A stretch of 64,000 nt of DNA from Fibrobacter sp. UWR3 (GTDB lineage: Bacteria; Fibrobacterota; Fibrobacteria; Fibrobacterales; Fibrobacteraceae). A model generated the notes under the pieces. It did not search any database, was not told the origin of the DNA, and saw only the letters and a list, made by a program, of their open reading frames with translations. The first letter of the stretch is position 1; each line of letters starts with the position of its first letter. Positions 9,011-17,838 of this stretch are shown here, one piece after another. A program made the translations under genes and the position numbers. The DNA lies in assembly GCF_900143055.1 (NCBI RefSeq), contig NZ_FRCW01000008.1:1-64000 (forward strand). Reading direction: 5' to 3'.

Positions 9011-10450
9011 ATGTTTTTTCGAATTTTTGCGCTTACCGCATTGGTTTCATCGGGGTTGATTGTTACAGCCTGTGGTGACGACAATTCCGTTGTACGCGAT
9101 AACCTTCCGGGGAGTGTGCCGGAAGGGGTTGAATTTGGATCGTTTGTCGATAACCGCGACGGGGAATTCTATGCAACCGTCGTTATAGGTGACCAGGAAT
9201 GGATGGCAGAGAACCTCCGCTATATCCCGCCGAAGGGAGGGAGTTTCTGTTACGATGACGACCCGAAGAACTGCAAGAAGTACGGCCGTCTTTACACCTG
9301 GGGCTCCGTCATGGATACCACCGGGGTCACCTGCGACAGCGATGACCCGGAGTGCTTCAACTGTGCGTCGAACCGCCGTTGCTACCAGTGCGGCATGGGG
9401 ACTCTCTGCTTTGTCCATACGACGTTCCGGGGAATCTGTCCGGAACACTGGCACGTTCCCTCGCGTGAGGAGTGGCAGCGCCTGCTCGGCCTTTATGCAA
9501 CCCAGGTAAAGACGAACTATAGCGAATATATGGATTACGAAGGGGTTAGCAATAGTTTCAAGGATATCCGTTCCTGGGACAAAGGGACAAACCTGTACGG
9601 ATTCTCCGTGATGCCTGCGGGAGTCTGGATCCAGCGCAGGGTCTTTGACGATACTGACGACCCTAACGGCTACATAAAGTGGGATTATTTCGACAAGGGG
9701 TCCGAAACCTATTTCTGGACATCCAGCGAAAGACATTTCGAGTATGCAAATGCGGTACGCTTCTACGAGTACGATGTTGTCAATCTCCTTTACGAAGACA
9801 AGTACAACGGTTACTCCCTGCGTTGCGTGCGCGATGTGGAACCGGGGAGGGTCTATTCCCTGGATTCTTCCGCTTATAGCGATTTTGATGAGAATGCAGC
9901 AAAACTGGTCGATCCACGTGATTCATCCGAATACAGGGTGACTGCAGTAGGGCCGCAATTCTGGCTTGCCCGCAATGTCGATATTGAACCCGAGGTTGGC
10001 GAGAGTTCTTGCTACGGAGACAGTACAGAGAATTGCAAAATTTACGGGAAACTCTACGACTGGGAGGCGGCTCAGTCGGTCTGCCCGCCTGGGACGCACC
10101 TGCCGTCCTCCGATGAATGGAACTCGATGCGGCAGTATCTCGAAAATCTCCGGGAAGGTTCCAGCTATGTCGCTTCGTGGCTCAGGTCCAGGGATTCCCT
10201 CTGGTCCAATTCCAGCTCCGCGCGCGATGACTTTTTCCGGTTTACCGCGAAGCCCGCGGGCTACATGAACGAGGAGGGCGTCTACAAGGATAAGGGTGCG
10301 GGTGCCTATTTCTGGAGTTCCACGTTGACAGATGGTGCTGTCGGTATGTATCATTTAGGTGATGGCTGCTGTATTGACTTGGGCCAGAAATTTTCTCCCG
10401 CGGCTCAGGCCTCCGTCCGGTGTGTCGTGGATGCTCATAAGGACGAATAG
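9011..10450 (+). CDS. FISUMP-domain lipoprotein, two domains
   Basis: 479 aa. Signal peptide with Cys21 in a lipobox-like VTAC, then two copies of the Fibrobacter succinogenes major paralogous domain. Copy one (about residues 45-280) has WMAENLRY, SFCYDDDPKNCKKYGRLYTW, GICPEHWHVPSREEW, YFWTSSE and YSLRCVRD; copy two (about 290-477) has FWLARNV, SSCYGDSTENCKIYGKLYDW, CPPGTHLPSSDEW, AYFWSS and SVRCVVD. The fold resembles C-type-lectin-like formylglycine-generating-enzyme families; the molecular role of FISUMP proteins is not known. Copy two lacks the stretch between the TW and CP motifs that is Cys-rich in copy one. Confidence 0.85.
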   Translation: MFFRIFALTALVSSGLIVTACGDDNSVVRDNLPGSVPEGVEFGSFVDNRDGEFYATVVIGDQEWMAENLRYIPPKGGSFCYDDDPKNCKKYGRLYTWGSVMDTTGVTCDSDDPECFNCASNRRCYQCGMGTLCFVHTTFRGICPEHWHVPSREEWQRLLGLYATQVKTNYSEYMDYEGVSNSFKDIRSWDKGTNLYGFSVMPAGVWIQRRVFDDTDDPNGYIKWDYFDKGSETYFWTSSERHFEYANAVRFYEYDVVNLLYEDKYNGYSLRCVRDVEPGRVYSLDSSAYSDFDENAAKLVDPRDSSEYRVTAVGPQFWLARNVDIEPEVGESSCYGDSTENCKIYGKLYDWEAAQSVCPPGTHLPSSDEWNSMRQYLENLREGSSYVASWLRSRDSLWSNSSSARDDFFRFTAKPAGYMNEEGVYKDKGAGAYFWSSTLTDGAVGMYHLGDGCCIDLGQKFSPAAQASVRCVVDAHKDE

Positions 10451-10459
10451 CGAGGTCTC

Positions 10460-11221
10460 ATGCGAATTTCTGATTTTTCCGGCTGGCTGAACGACCTTCT
10501 TGAACCGCACGCGTTCAAGGACTACTGTGTGGATGGCCTCTGCGTGGAGGCGTCCGACAAGGTGACCCGCGTCGTGACGGGAGTATCTTTCCGTGACAGG
10601 CTTATCGATGCGGCAATCGAGGAACATGCGGATTGCATTATCGTCCACCACCCGAATGGCTTTTGGCAGGGTGAGAACCGCGTGCTCGTGGGCAAGTTCG
10701 GCGAGCGTATGCGCCGCCTGATGCAAAACGGCATCTCGCTTTACGGCTACCACCTGCCGCTCGACGGCCACATGGAAATCGGCAACAACGTGCAGATTGC
10801 CCGTGCGCTCGGCCTGGAAAAGATTGATGGGTTTATGCGTGAGGGCGAACGCACCGTTGGCGTCGTGGGGGAGTTTGCCGAGCCTGTTTCGCGCGAGGGC
10901 TTTGTGGACCTTGCCTGCGGAGTTTTCGAGCACGGGGTTCAGCACAGCCTCCTGTACGGCAGCGAGATGGTCCGGAAGGTTGCCATCTGCAGCGGTTCCG
11001 GCGCAAGCGGCATCGAGGAGGCCAAGTCCCTCGGTTGCGACACGTTTATTACCGGCGAAATCAAGGAGGCCGTGCCCATCGCCGTGGAAGAACTCGGGTT
11101 CAACCTGGTTTCTGCGGGGCACCACCGCACCGAGATTTTTGGCGTGCGCGCCCTTGCCCGGAAAATCGAGAACGACCTCAAGATACCCGCCAAGTTCGTG
11201 GATATCGACAACCCGGTCTAG
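10460..11221 (+). CDS. Nif3-like dinuclear metal centre protein
   Basis: 253 aa. Conserved Nif3/YbgI metal ligands are visible: VHHPNGFW, GYHLPLDGH and, near the end, TGEIKE followed by SAGHHRTEIFGVRAL. Members form hexameric rings with two metals per subunit. They have been linked to GTP cyclohydrolase-like or hydrolase activity, but the role in most bacteria is unsettled. It begins 9 nt after the FISUMP gene stop and is probably cotranscribed. Confidence 0.9.
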   Translation: MRISDFSGWLNDLLEPHAFKDYCVDGLCVEASDKVTRVVTGVSFRDRLIDAAIEEHADCIIVHHPNGFWQGENRVLVGKFGERMRRLMQNGISLYGYHLPLDGHMEIGNNVQIARALGLEKIDGFMREGERTVGVVGEFAEPVSREGFVDLACGVFEHGVQHSLLYGSEMVRKVAICSGSGASGIEEAKSLGCDTFITGEIKEAVPIAVEELGFNLVSAGHHRTEIFGVRALARKIENDLKIPAKFVDIDNPV

Positions 11222-11229
11222 TGAACAGT

Positions 11230-11263
11230 GCCGCCCGCGTGGCGGCCTCTTACTTTTTTCTTA
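11230..11263 (+). terminator. Intrinsic terminator after the Nif3-like gene
   Basis: GCCGCC, loop CGCGT, GGCGGC, then a T-rich tail (TTACTTTTTTC). Confidence 0.75.
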
Positions 11264-11312
11264 TTTTGGTGCCGTTTTTTGCGAAATTTAAGCAAAAATG
11301 CGGATTTTACAA

Positions 11313-11318
11313 TATAAT
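11313..11318 (+). promoter_or_regulatory. Candidate -10 box (TATAAT) for the M23 peptidase gene
   Basis: A consensus TATAAT about 45 nt upstream of the TTG start. No convincing -35 box is seen 16-18 nt upstream, so this stays weak. Confidence 0.35.
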
Positions 11319-11360
11319 AGAGGTTTTTACTTTTCTTTTTAGGGGTGTTTTTCTATCTTC

Positions 11361-12287
11361 TTGCCCGTGAAATTCGTAAAGGCCAACATCCATTACCAGA
11401 ATTCATCGAAGTCGGTGACCCTCAACTTGCCGGAATTCCTTTTCCGCGGGCACTGGGCGGTCCGCGCCTTCGTCGTCGTTGGCCTCCTCCTTCTCGTAGT
11501 CCAGTTTTCCGCTACCTTCGTGCACGATGCCGTGCTGAAGCATGTCATCAAGTCGCGCCAGTACCTTGACCGCCAGATGGTGCAGATCGAGGGTACGCTC
11601 GACTACCTGGACGGGACTTCCGGCGTATTTTTCAAGGACGAACAGCGCGTGCATTCCAAGTTCGCGCTTACCCCGCCCGATGCTCAGGCCCGTGAACTGG
11701 GAACCGGTGGCTTTATCGGCCCCGAGTCGCTCCTGGTGCGCGGAACCTCCCCGGTATTTGAACGCATGGCGCTCCTTCGCGAGAATGCAGCGCGCATCCA
11801 GAACAAGCTCGATATGAACAACGCTGCGTTCTCCTCGCTCTCCGAATACGTGGGGCAGCAGCAGTCCCGCTGGCGTTATATACCTTCTATCGCTCCCACG
11901 CGAGGCAGGCTCGGTTCTGGGTTCGGCCCGCGCGTCCACCCGGTAACCGGCGAAGTCGGCCGCATGCACCAGGGTGTGGATATTGCGAACGAGCGCTGGA
12001 CCCCGATTTTTGCGACGGCGGACGGCGTGGTGGAAAACGCCATGTACAATCCGTCGTTCGGTAACTTTGTGGCGATAAGCCACGGAAACGGGATTCGTAC
12101 CCGTTATGGTCACATGCAGATGCTCCTCGTCAAGCCTGGACAGCTGGTCCACCGCTACGAGATCATCGGCTATATGGGTTCTACCGGCATGTCTACCGGC
12201 TCGCACCTCCACTACGAGGTCTGGGTCGGCGACCGTCCTGTAAACCCCGTTGCCTATATTCTTCCAGGCGACTACTCGGTCGACTGA
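11361..12287 (+). CDS. M23-family peptidoglycan endopeptidase, membrane-anchored
   Basis: 308 aa. One N-terminal membrane segment (about residues 32-52, FVVVGLLLLVVQFSA), a periplasmic linker with helical stretches, then a LytM/M23 domain from about residue 175: GSGFGPRVHPVTG, MHQGVDIAN (first zinc His and Asp), YGHM and SHLHYEVW (the HxH motif). All zinc ligands are present, so it should be an active cross-link-cleaving endopeptidase acting on the cell wall. The start codon is TTG 11361 or GTG 11367; neither has a good ribosome site. The gene stands alone between two candidate regulatory sites. Confidence 0.88.
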   Translation: MPVKFVKANIHYQNSSKSVTLNLPEFLFRGHWAVRAFVVVGLLLLVVQFSATFVHDAVLKHVIKSRQYLDRQMVQIEGTLDYLDGTSGVFFKDEQRVHSKFALTPPDAQARELGTGGFIGPESLLVRGTSPVFERMALLRENAARIQNKLDMNNAAFSSLSEYVGQQQSRWRYIPSIAPTRGRLGSGFGPRVHPVTGEVGRMHQGVDIANERWTPIFATADGVVENAMYNPSFGNFVAISHGNGIRTRYGHMQMLLVKPGQLVHRYEIIGYMGSTGMSTGSHLHYEVWVGDRPVNPVAYILPGDYSVD

Positions 12288-12342
12288 TATCCTGGCTTGC
12301 TCCAGTTAGGTGGCGTTCCTTCGGGACGGCGGGCGGGATAAA

Positions 12343-12354
12343 CCCCTTCGGGGG
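12343..12354 (+). promoter_or_regulatory. UUCG-capped hairpin next to a start codon
   Basis: CCCC TTCG GGGG ends 5 nt before the ATG at 12360 and contains the only purine run that could serve as ribosome site. A hairpin with this very stable tetraloop would mask that site. Confidence 0.35.
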
Positions 12355-12359
12355 ACTAC

Positions 12360-13778
12360 ATGAAATTATTGCCCTGGCTTGCGGTAACCATTCCCGCATG
12401 CCCAATGCTTGTGGAGGTGTTTCCGGACCCGACGGACGTACCTGACCAGGACGGGGAGTTTGTCGAGGTGCGCCTGGATGCTACGTTCCGGGCGGACACG
12501 TTAACGCTGCTCATGGACGGGAAGGCGGCTGTCCGGGTGCCGTACCCGGAGGGGAACCGCCTGGTGCTGGTACACGACAGCGCATTTTGCCCCGTGCGTG
12601 AGAATGTCGCCTGCGCGGTATTCAAGGAATCGCTCCCGAATTCGCGGGAAAGTCTGTGGAAACTCGAGGCGGGCACGTGCACGGATTCCGTGCTGGTGCC
12701 GGCCTCGAAGGCGGGGAAGGCGTACCAGCGGCGCGGTGGTACCGACGACTGGGAGTTTACCGCCGCCACGCCGGGTTTCGCGAATGCAGGTTACGAGCAG
12801 GGAATCGCAGACTGCGGGATTGGCGCACTGCGGGTCGTGCCCGGGGAGGTTTCCGCGGGCGTGTTTGAATTCCGGGTGGAGGGCGTTCTCGATGGTTGCG
12901 ACAGTGCGCAGGTTCATGCGGGCTGGCTCGACCTGATGGCGGGTGTAGCGCAATCCGGACGGCTCGATACGCTCGCCGTTTCGGGCCGGTTCGGATTCGT
13001 GTTTACCGCCCGAGGGAGCGTGCTGCTGCAGGTCTCGCTCCCGGAAGACGAGTACCCGCTGAATGACAAAATCGATACGCTTCTCGTGGTACCGGGCAAG
13101 GCCCCGCTCGTGATATCGGAGGTGCACCACTGCCCGCAGGAGCCCGTTCCCGAGTGGGTGGAGGTGTTCAACGCGTCGCGCTCGGCGGTGCCGCTGTCGC
13201 AGGTGGGTTTCTGCGGCAGGGGCGGCGTGCTGGGCGGTAGCGGGGATTCCCTACACCCCCTGCAGGCGCTTCTCGTGACACGCGATTCGCTCGAGTTGAG
13301 GAGGCAGGTCGGGTTTCCCGACGTGCGGATTGCGCAGGTGGCGCTCGGGTACCTGAACAACACCGGCGGGTCGCTCGCCCTGTGTTACGGAGGGCAGGTT
13401 ATAGACTCGGTTAGCTGGGGCAAGGGGACTGCGGTCTGCCCCGCAGGTTTCAGCCCGCTTTCGGGTGCTACCGACGATTCGCCCGGGTTTGTGCGCAAGG
13501 CGGGCAAAAAGACCGAGGCCCCGTTCACGCTGACGCTTTCCAGCCGGGTGGTGCGTGCGCGCGGCGTGCCCCTGCGGGTTCGGGTCGAGGGGGAGGGCGA
13601 GGTGAAGGTGCGCCTGCTTGATTCGGCTAGCAGGGAGGTGTGGAACGCCGTCGCGCAGGCGAGTTCCCCGCAGTGGATGGACGTACCCGTGCAGAGCCTG
13701 GGGAGCCGCGGCGTGAACTACGTGGCGGCGAGGCAGGGCGATTATGAAAAGGTGGTGGGAATTGTACTGCGTCCTTAG
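12360..13778 (+). CDS. Secreted protein with two lamin-tail-like domains
   Basis: 472 aa. A short hydrophobic N-terminus serves as export signal. Two stretches look like lamin-tail domains, the immunoglobulin-like fold common in bacterial exported proteins: one right after the signal (VEVFPDPTD, GEFVEVRLDA, LVLVHD) and one at about residues 240-385 (LVISEVHHCPQEPVPEWVEVFN, LLVTRD, GGSLALCYGGQVIDSVSW). A beta-rich C-terminal region (SRVVRARGVPLRVRVEG) follows. Function unknown; such domains often accompany surface nucleases or adhesins, but no catalytic motif is seen here. The following gene overlaps its 3' end. Confidence 0.65.
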   Translation: MKLLPWLAVTIPACPMLVEVFPDPTDVPDQDGEFVEVRLDATFRADTLTLLMDGKAAVRVPYPEGNRLVLVHDSAFCPVRENVACAVFKESLPNSRESLWKLEAGTCTDSVLVPASKAGKAYQRRGGTDDWEFTAATPGFANAGYEQGIADCGIGALRVVPGEVSAGVFEFRVEGVLDGCDSAQVHAGWLDLMAGVAQSGRLDTLAVSGRFGFVFTARGSVLLQVSLPEDEYPLNDKIDTLLVVPGKAPLVISEVHHCPQEPVPEWVEVFNASRSAVPLSQVGFCGRGGVLGGSGDSLHPLQALLVTRDSLELRRQVGFPDVRIAQVALGYLNNTGGSLALCYGGQVIDSVSWGKGTAVCPAGFSPLSGATDDSPGFVRKAGKKTEAPFTLTLSSRVVRARGVPLRVRVEGEGEVKVRLLDSASREVWNAVAQASSPQWMDVPVQSLGSRGVNYVAARQGDYEKVVGIVLRP

Positions 13779-14622
13779 TTTGTCTAAAATCGCGGGCCGT
13801 TTAGTTCAGGGCCGTTTAATCGCGCGCGGCTTGCTCCCGTGCTGTCAAAACTCCTGTCTTGAACTGCGTCGCCTTGCCACCATCATCTTCCTTGTTGGCT
13901 TTCTTTCGGGTTTCATCTCGCAGGCCTTCTGCTTCGATGCTCCTGTCGCCTTTGTCGGCGACTTCGGTTGCGCTCCCGAGGGGCTTTCGGGCTGGAACTC
14001 CACTCCGGCGCGCAGGGCAGCTCCCGCTTTCGGCATTTCGGGCTACATGCGTTCGGATTCTCCCGAGGAATGGGTGCTCTCTGCCGCGGGGGAGTGGGGC
14101 AACCCGCATTACCGTGTCGCGTTCCTTTACAGCTACTACGCGCTCGATTCCCTGTTCCGAGAGTCGGGTGCGTCCATCGAGGCGTCGTTTTCCCGCTGGT
14201 TCCTTGTGGCGGGTCTCGGGTTCGGCGGTATAACGCAGTGGGTTCCGGGCGATGCCGCCTGGCTCCGCTACAGGCTCAAGTTCGGAATCTCCGCGCAGGC
14301 GAGGGGCTTCACGCTTGCTTCCTGGTGGCAGGGCTTTACTGACGAATGGCGGGAGTACCCGCGTGTGGGCGTGTTCTGGGACGCCTCGCAATCCTTCCGT
14401 GCCTATGTCGCGACGGACATGCAGGCTGTTTTCGTCGGCACAAGCCTTCGCTTTGCGTGGGGGAGTATCGAAACCTCGTACAGTTTTCCGGGCTTTTCGC
14501 TTGCGTTCGGGATTTCGTTCGCCTTCTCCGGGTATGGAATCGGGGCAAAATACGGTACGGGCGGCGCTCTTGGCCCGTGGGAAGGGCTCTGGGTGTCCAA
14601 ATCGCTAAAAAAGGGAACTTAA
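13744..14622 (+). CDS. Predicted outer-membrane barrel-like protein, unknown
   Basis: Up to 292 aa from the ATG at 13,744, which overlaps the upstream gene by 35 nt; TTG at 13,780 or 13,831 are plausible alternatives and would remove the overlap. A signal-peptide-like segment (LATIIFLVGFLSGFISQAFC) is followed by alternating hydrophobic/polar strands rich in Phe, Trp, Tyr and Gly (FGISGYMRS, VAFLYSYYAL, LRYRLKFGIS, SFRAYVATDMQAVFVGTSLRFAW), consistent with an outer-membrane beta-barrel of PorV/OmpA size. No named family recognised. Coupling to the lamin-tail protein suggests a pair at the cell surface. Confidence 0.6.
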   Translation: MKRWWELYCVLSLSKIAGRLVQGRLIARGLLPCCQNSCLELRRLATIIFLVGFLSGFISQAFCFDAPVAFVGDFGCAPEGLSGWNSTPARRAAPAFGISGYMRSDSPEEWVLSAAGEWGNPHYRVAFLYSYYALDSLFRESGASIEASFSRWFLVAGLGFGGITQWVPGDAAWLRYRLKFGISAQARGFTLASWWQGFTDEWREYPRVGVFWDASQSFRAYVATDMQAVFVGTSLRFAWGSIETSYSFPGFSLAFGISFAFSGYGIGAKYGTGGALGPWEGLWVSKSLKKGT

Positions 14623-14634
14623 TTACAGGAATAG

Positions 14635-15963
14635 ATGTTCCCGGCGCGATATTTTGTTTATCTTGTAGGTATGGATTCTGCGATTTCCGTTGCCGGACTC
14701 GGAATAAACTGGGTCATTGTGCTTGCCTTTACGTGCGTCATCCTTTTGGTGGCGTGCTGTATTTTCGTGTTCCTGCTGCGCGAGGGCATTCACAAGCAGA
14801 GGCTTTACGACAAGTTCCAGGGCAGTGTCAACGAGTTTATTGTCGTACTGTCGCGCAGGCTCGAGTTCCTGTACGGGCTTCCGATGTACACGTCAGACCC
14901 GCTGTTTGCGAGGCTCTCTTCGGGCAATATTTTCCAGGACCTGCTTCGCTCGAAGGACTGGTCCCGAATGAAGCTGTACTTTGACGAGGTGGAAAAACAC
15001 CAGAACATGTCGTTTGTATTTTCCGTGGAAATAGACCCGACAAATGCGAATTCCGACCAGAGCCGTGTGCAGTGGTACGAAATGAAGACGGTGCTCGATT
15101 ATGTATCCGTGCAGGAATACCGCTACATCTGCTTTATCAAGAACTTTACCCGCGAAAACGAGAACAGGAAGGAACGCGAGCGCATTCAGGTGCGGCTCGA
15201 TAACCTGTTGCAGAATACCGGCGACTTCCTCTGGAATTTTGAGGTCGATGACCGAAGGTTCAGGCTCCTTACCCCGCTTATGGACGAGGAACATCGCGTT
15301 ATCCCGCAATCTACGGGCTATGTGGATATCCGCAAGATGATGCCGGAATCCGACTACAACCTTCTCGATGCCGTGGTGAATGCGCGCGTCAAGGATTTCC
15401 ATACCTACGGTTCCAGGGGCGATCCGTTCGAGACAATCAAGCTGCGTCTGTATGGTGCCGACAGGGCTATGGTGTGGTACTGCTTCCGCTGCAGGCTCGT
15501 AAACGACGAGGACAACCGCCTTGTGCTGCAGGGCTCGGCACGCCGCATGGATATGGTACTCGACAACCCTGTTTCGGACGATGACGACAAGGAAGCCATG
15601 CTTTCGGCGGTGCTCTCGTTCCCCGATGTGCGCGTGCTGTGGGCTGACAGGAACTTTACCATCCAGGGTTGCAACCAGGCTTTTGCGACCGACTTCCAGA
15701 TTGTGAACCCGAAGGACATTTACGGGAAGAACTTGGATGCGGTTCTTACGAGCAGAATCCTGCCGCACGTGTCGAAAATCTTTTCGGAAGTGTTCGATAC
15801 CGGAAGGAGCGTTGCCTGGAAGGGCGGGTTCTTGAAGGAAAACAGCCTGCTCATGTTCAACGCCGTTCCGCTCAAGTCGAAGGACAATGTGCTCCATTCC
15901 GTTTTGGGCGTGTACATAGTGCTTGACAAGAGCGACTTTGTAGAAGACGAAGAAAACGTTTAA
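14635..15963 (+). CDS. Membrane-anchored PAS-like sensory protein without output domain
   Basis: 442 aa from ATG 14,635 (AGGA 4 nt upstream); ATG 14,671 is an alternative. One membrane helix (about residues 25-47) is followed by a cytoplasmic coiled coil and three regions that look like PAS folds: about 60-165, 185-310 (NLLQNTGDFLWNFEVDDRRFRLL) and 320-435 (VRVLWADRNFTIQGCNQAFATDF, IYGKNLDAVL). The last is the clearest. No kinase, GGDEF, EAL or HTH domain follows, so it may signal through a partner. It is 12 nt downstream of the barrel-like gene and followed by the rhodanese lipoprotein 15 nt later. Confidence 0.6.
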   Translation: MFPARYFVYLVGMDSAISVAGLGINWVIVLAFTCVILLVACCIFVFLLREGIHKQRLYDKFQGSVNEFIVVLSRRLEFLYGLPMYTSDPLFARLSSGNIFQDLLRSKDWSRMKLYFDEVEKHQNMSFVFSVEIDPTNANSDQSRVQWYEMKTVLDYVSVQEYRYICFIKNFTRENENRKERERIQVRLDNLLQNTGDFLWNFEVDDRRFRLLTPLMDEEHRVIPQSTGYVDIRKMMPESDYNLLDAVVNARVKDFHTYGSRGDPFETIKLRLYGADRAMVWYCFRCRLVNDEDNRLVLQGSARRMDMVLDNPVSDDDDKEAMLSAVLSFPDVRVLWADRNFTIQGCNQAFATDFQIVNPKDIYGKNLDAVLTSRILPHVSKIFSEVFDTGRSVAWKGGFLKENSLLMFNAVPLKSKDNVLHSVLGVYIVLDKSDFVEDEENV

Positions 15964-15978
15964 TCAAAAGGAGATATT

Positions 15979-16443
15979 ATGAAAAAGTTATTCGGTCTTG
16001 TGATTTGTTCTGCGTTTATGCTTTGTGCCTGCAATGAAGCGAACGCCGAGAAGTCTGCAACTGCGAAGGGAGCCCCCGCCGCACAGCCTGCGGCTGCGGT
16101 CGCGGCGCCCAAGCCTGCAGAATCTGCTCCGGCTCCGGAAGCCCCGAAGGCGCAGATTACCAACATCGACTGGGCGAAGGCTCTCGAGATGCAGAAGGCC
16201 GGTGGCGTGCTGATTGACGTGCGCACTCCGGGCGAGGTTGCCGAGGGTACTGCCCCGGGTTCCATCAATATTCCGCTCCAGGAAGCCGAACAGCGCCTCG
16301 CTGAATTCCCGAAGGACAAGGACCTGCTTATCTTCTGCCGTAGCGGCAAGCGCAGCATGGCTGTTTCGAACATCCTTATCCAGAACGGGTACGAGCGCGT
16401 GTTCAACGTGGTCGGCGGTTTCATGGCCTTCCCGAAGAACTAG
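15979..16443 (+). CDS. Rhodanese-domain lipoprotein
   Basis: 154 aa. Lipobox-type signal (FMLCAC), then an Ala/Pro-rich linker of about 35 residues, then a single rhodanese domain with the active-site loop CRSGKR (Cys120) in full. It should act in the periplasm as a sulfurtransferase or persulfide carrier. The start has an excellent ribosome site (AAAAGGAGATATT). Its stop codon shares its last base with the GTG start of ribD, so the two are translationally coupled, although no functional link is obvious. Confidence 0.88.
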   Translation: MKKLFGLVICSAFMLCACNEANAEKSATAKGAPAAQPAAAVAAPKPAESAPAPEAPKAQITNIDWAKALEMQKAGGVLIDVRTPGEVAEGTAPGSINIPLQEAEQRLAEFPKDKDLLIFCRSGKRSMAVSNILIQNGYERVFNVVGGFMAFPKN

Positions 16444-17756
16444 TGAATTACTTACAGCTCGCACTTGAAGAATCGTTTTTCTCCATCGGGGTTAGCCGTC
16501 CTAATCCTGCTGTGGGGGCTGTTGTCGTTAAAGACGGGATTGTGGTGGGGAAGGGGCGTACGCAGCGCCCCGGGAGCGCCCATGCCGAAGTGATGGCGCT
16601 GCGTGACGCGGGCGAACTCGCCCGCGGCGCGGCCATATACGTGACGCTCGAGCCCTGTTGCCACTATGGCCGCACGCCCCCCTGCACCAAGGCTATCATC
16701 GATGCAGGAATCAAGGAAGTTTATTTCGCGCACGCCGACCCGAATCCGGTAGTGCGCGGCAACAGCCGCAAGGTTCTCGAGGAGGCGGGAGTCCGCGTTT
16801 TCGAGGGTGTTGAAGCCTGCATTGCCGCCTGCTTTGAAGATACGGATGAAGGTGATTGCGGGAGCGGCTGCCGCGTGTTCGGGTACGATGCTTCCGGGCG
16901 TGCTGCCGGCAATCCCGTGCCTATTTCGGGTGCTGGGATGCGCGCGCCTTCAGAAGCAGAAATCGAGGGGCGCAGCGTATTTGCAGAAATCGAGCGCTAC
17001 TTCGAGGCGTATGATTACTTTGTGCGCAACAAGAAGACGTTTGTCGAAGTAAAGTGCGCCGTGTCGGAATCGGGATTCATGGGGATCGCACGGCCCGATG
17101 GCTCGCATGCCCCGCTTTGCATAACGGGTCAGGGTGCGAACTGCTGGAACCATGAACTGCGCGCGATGAGCGATGCAATTCTTGTGGGTGCCGGGACGCT
17201 CCTTGCGGACAATCCCTCGCTTGACGTGAGGTATGCCCGCGGGAACAATCCTGTGAAGGTCCTCTGGGCGGGGCACCGCGTTTTTACCTGCGAAGAAGCG
17301 GATACCTTGAAGGTTTTCCAGGCGGGAGAGACGCTCGTGTTTTCGTATGTCCCGCAACAGGCCCTTGCTGCTCGTGACGGGATTGAGGTTTTTGTGCTGG
17401 CTTCCGGCGATTTTGGTTCGGGATGGTGCGAGATGCTTGCGGAACTTTCCCGCCGCGGGATGCACCGCCTGATGGTCGAACCCGGCGCGACGCTTGCGCA
17501 TCTTCTTTTTGAGAATTCTGCCGGCGACGTCTCTGATGGCGATGCGCACGAAAGTCGCCCCCTCTGGAACCGACTGGACCTGTGGCATTCCACAGACCCG
17601 CATGTCGAGGAAGTTCTTGATGGCTTTACCCCGCAAGACGGGGCCCGCAAAAACGTGCTCGCCCCGCTTTCCTTTCCTGGGTTTCCCTCGGGTGCAATTG
17701 CCCGCGAGTCGGCAATGCTCGGCCCCGACGTGCTGACCGTCTATTACCCGGGATAA
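16443..17756 (+). CDS. ribD: Bifunctional riboflavin biosynthesis deaminase/reductase
   Basis: 437 aa, longer than the usual 360-380. The N-terminal deaminase has the zinc site HAE and PCCHYGRTPPC; the C-terminal reductase begins near VEVKCAVSESGFMGI and contains AILVGAGTLLADNPSLDVR and MVEPGATLAHLLF. It converts diaminohydroxyphosphoribosylaminopyrimidine to the ribityl-aminouracil phosphate of riboflavin synthesis. The extra length comes from an insert of about 55 aa between the domains and an acidic insert near the end. GTG start overlaps the rhodanese stop. No other rib gene and no FMN riboswitch was recognised nearby. Confidence 0.92.
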   Translation: MNYLQLALEESFFSIGVSRPNPAVGAVVVKDGIVVGKGRTQRPGSAHAEVMALRDAGELARGAAIYVTLEPCCHYGRTPPCTKAIIDAGIKEVYFAHADPNPVVRGNSRKVLEEAGVRVFEGVEACIAACFEDTDEGDCGSGCRVFGYDASGRAAGNPVPISGAGMRAPSEAEIEGRSVFAEIERYFEAYDYFVRNKKTFVEVKCAVSESGFMGIARPDGSHAPLCITGQGANCWNHELRAMSDAILVGAGTLLADNPSLDVRYARGNNPVKVLWAGHRVFTCEEADTLKVFQAGETLVFSYVPQQALAARDGIEVFVLASGDFGSGWCEMLAELSRRGMHRLMVEPGATLAHLLFENSAGDVSDGDAHESRPLWNRLDLWHSTDPHVEEVLDGFTPQDGARKNVLAPLSFPGFPSGAIARESAMLGPDVLTVYYPG

Positions 17757-17766
17757 CGTTATCCCG
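17749..17766. terminator. 18-bp perfect palindrome at the end of ribD
   Basis: CGGGATAACGTTATCCCG spans the ribD stop codon. It could form a hairpin at the convergent end of ribD and the TPR protein gene. There is no T run, so a protein-binding site is also possible. Confidence 0.35.
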
Positions 17767-17832
17767 CGGGCATTTCGTTTTGGAGCGAAGCCTGCGGGCA
17801 TATTTCAACCAGAGCGGAACCCGCGGGCATCT
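17765..17832. repeat. Three spaced GCGGGCAT repeats
   Basis: GCGGGCAT occurs three times between the convergent ends of ribD and the TPR protein gene, spaced by about 26-28 nt, each followed by T/C-rich sequence. Meaning unknown. Confidence 0.4.
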
Positions 17833-17838
17833 CGCCAT

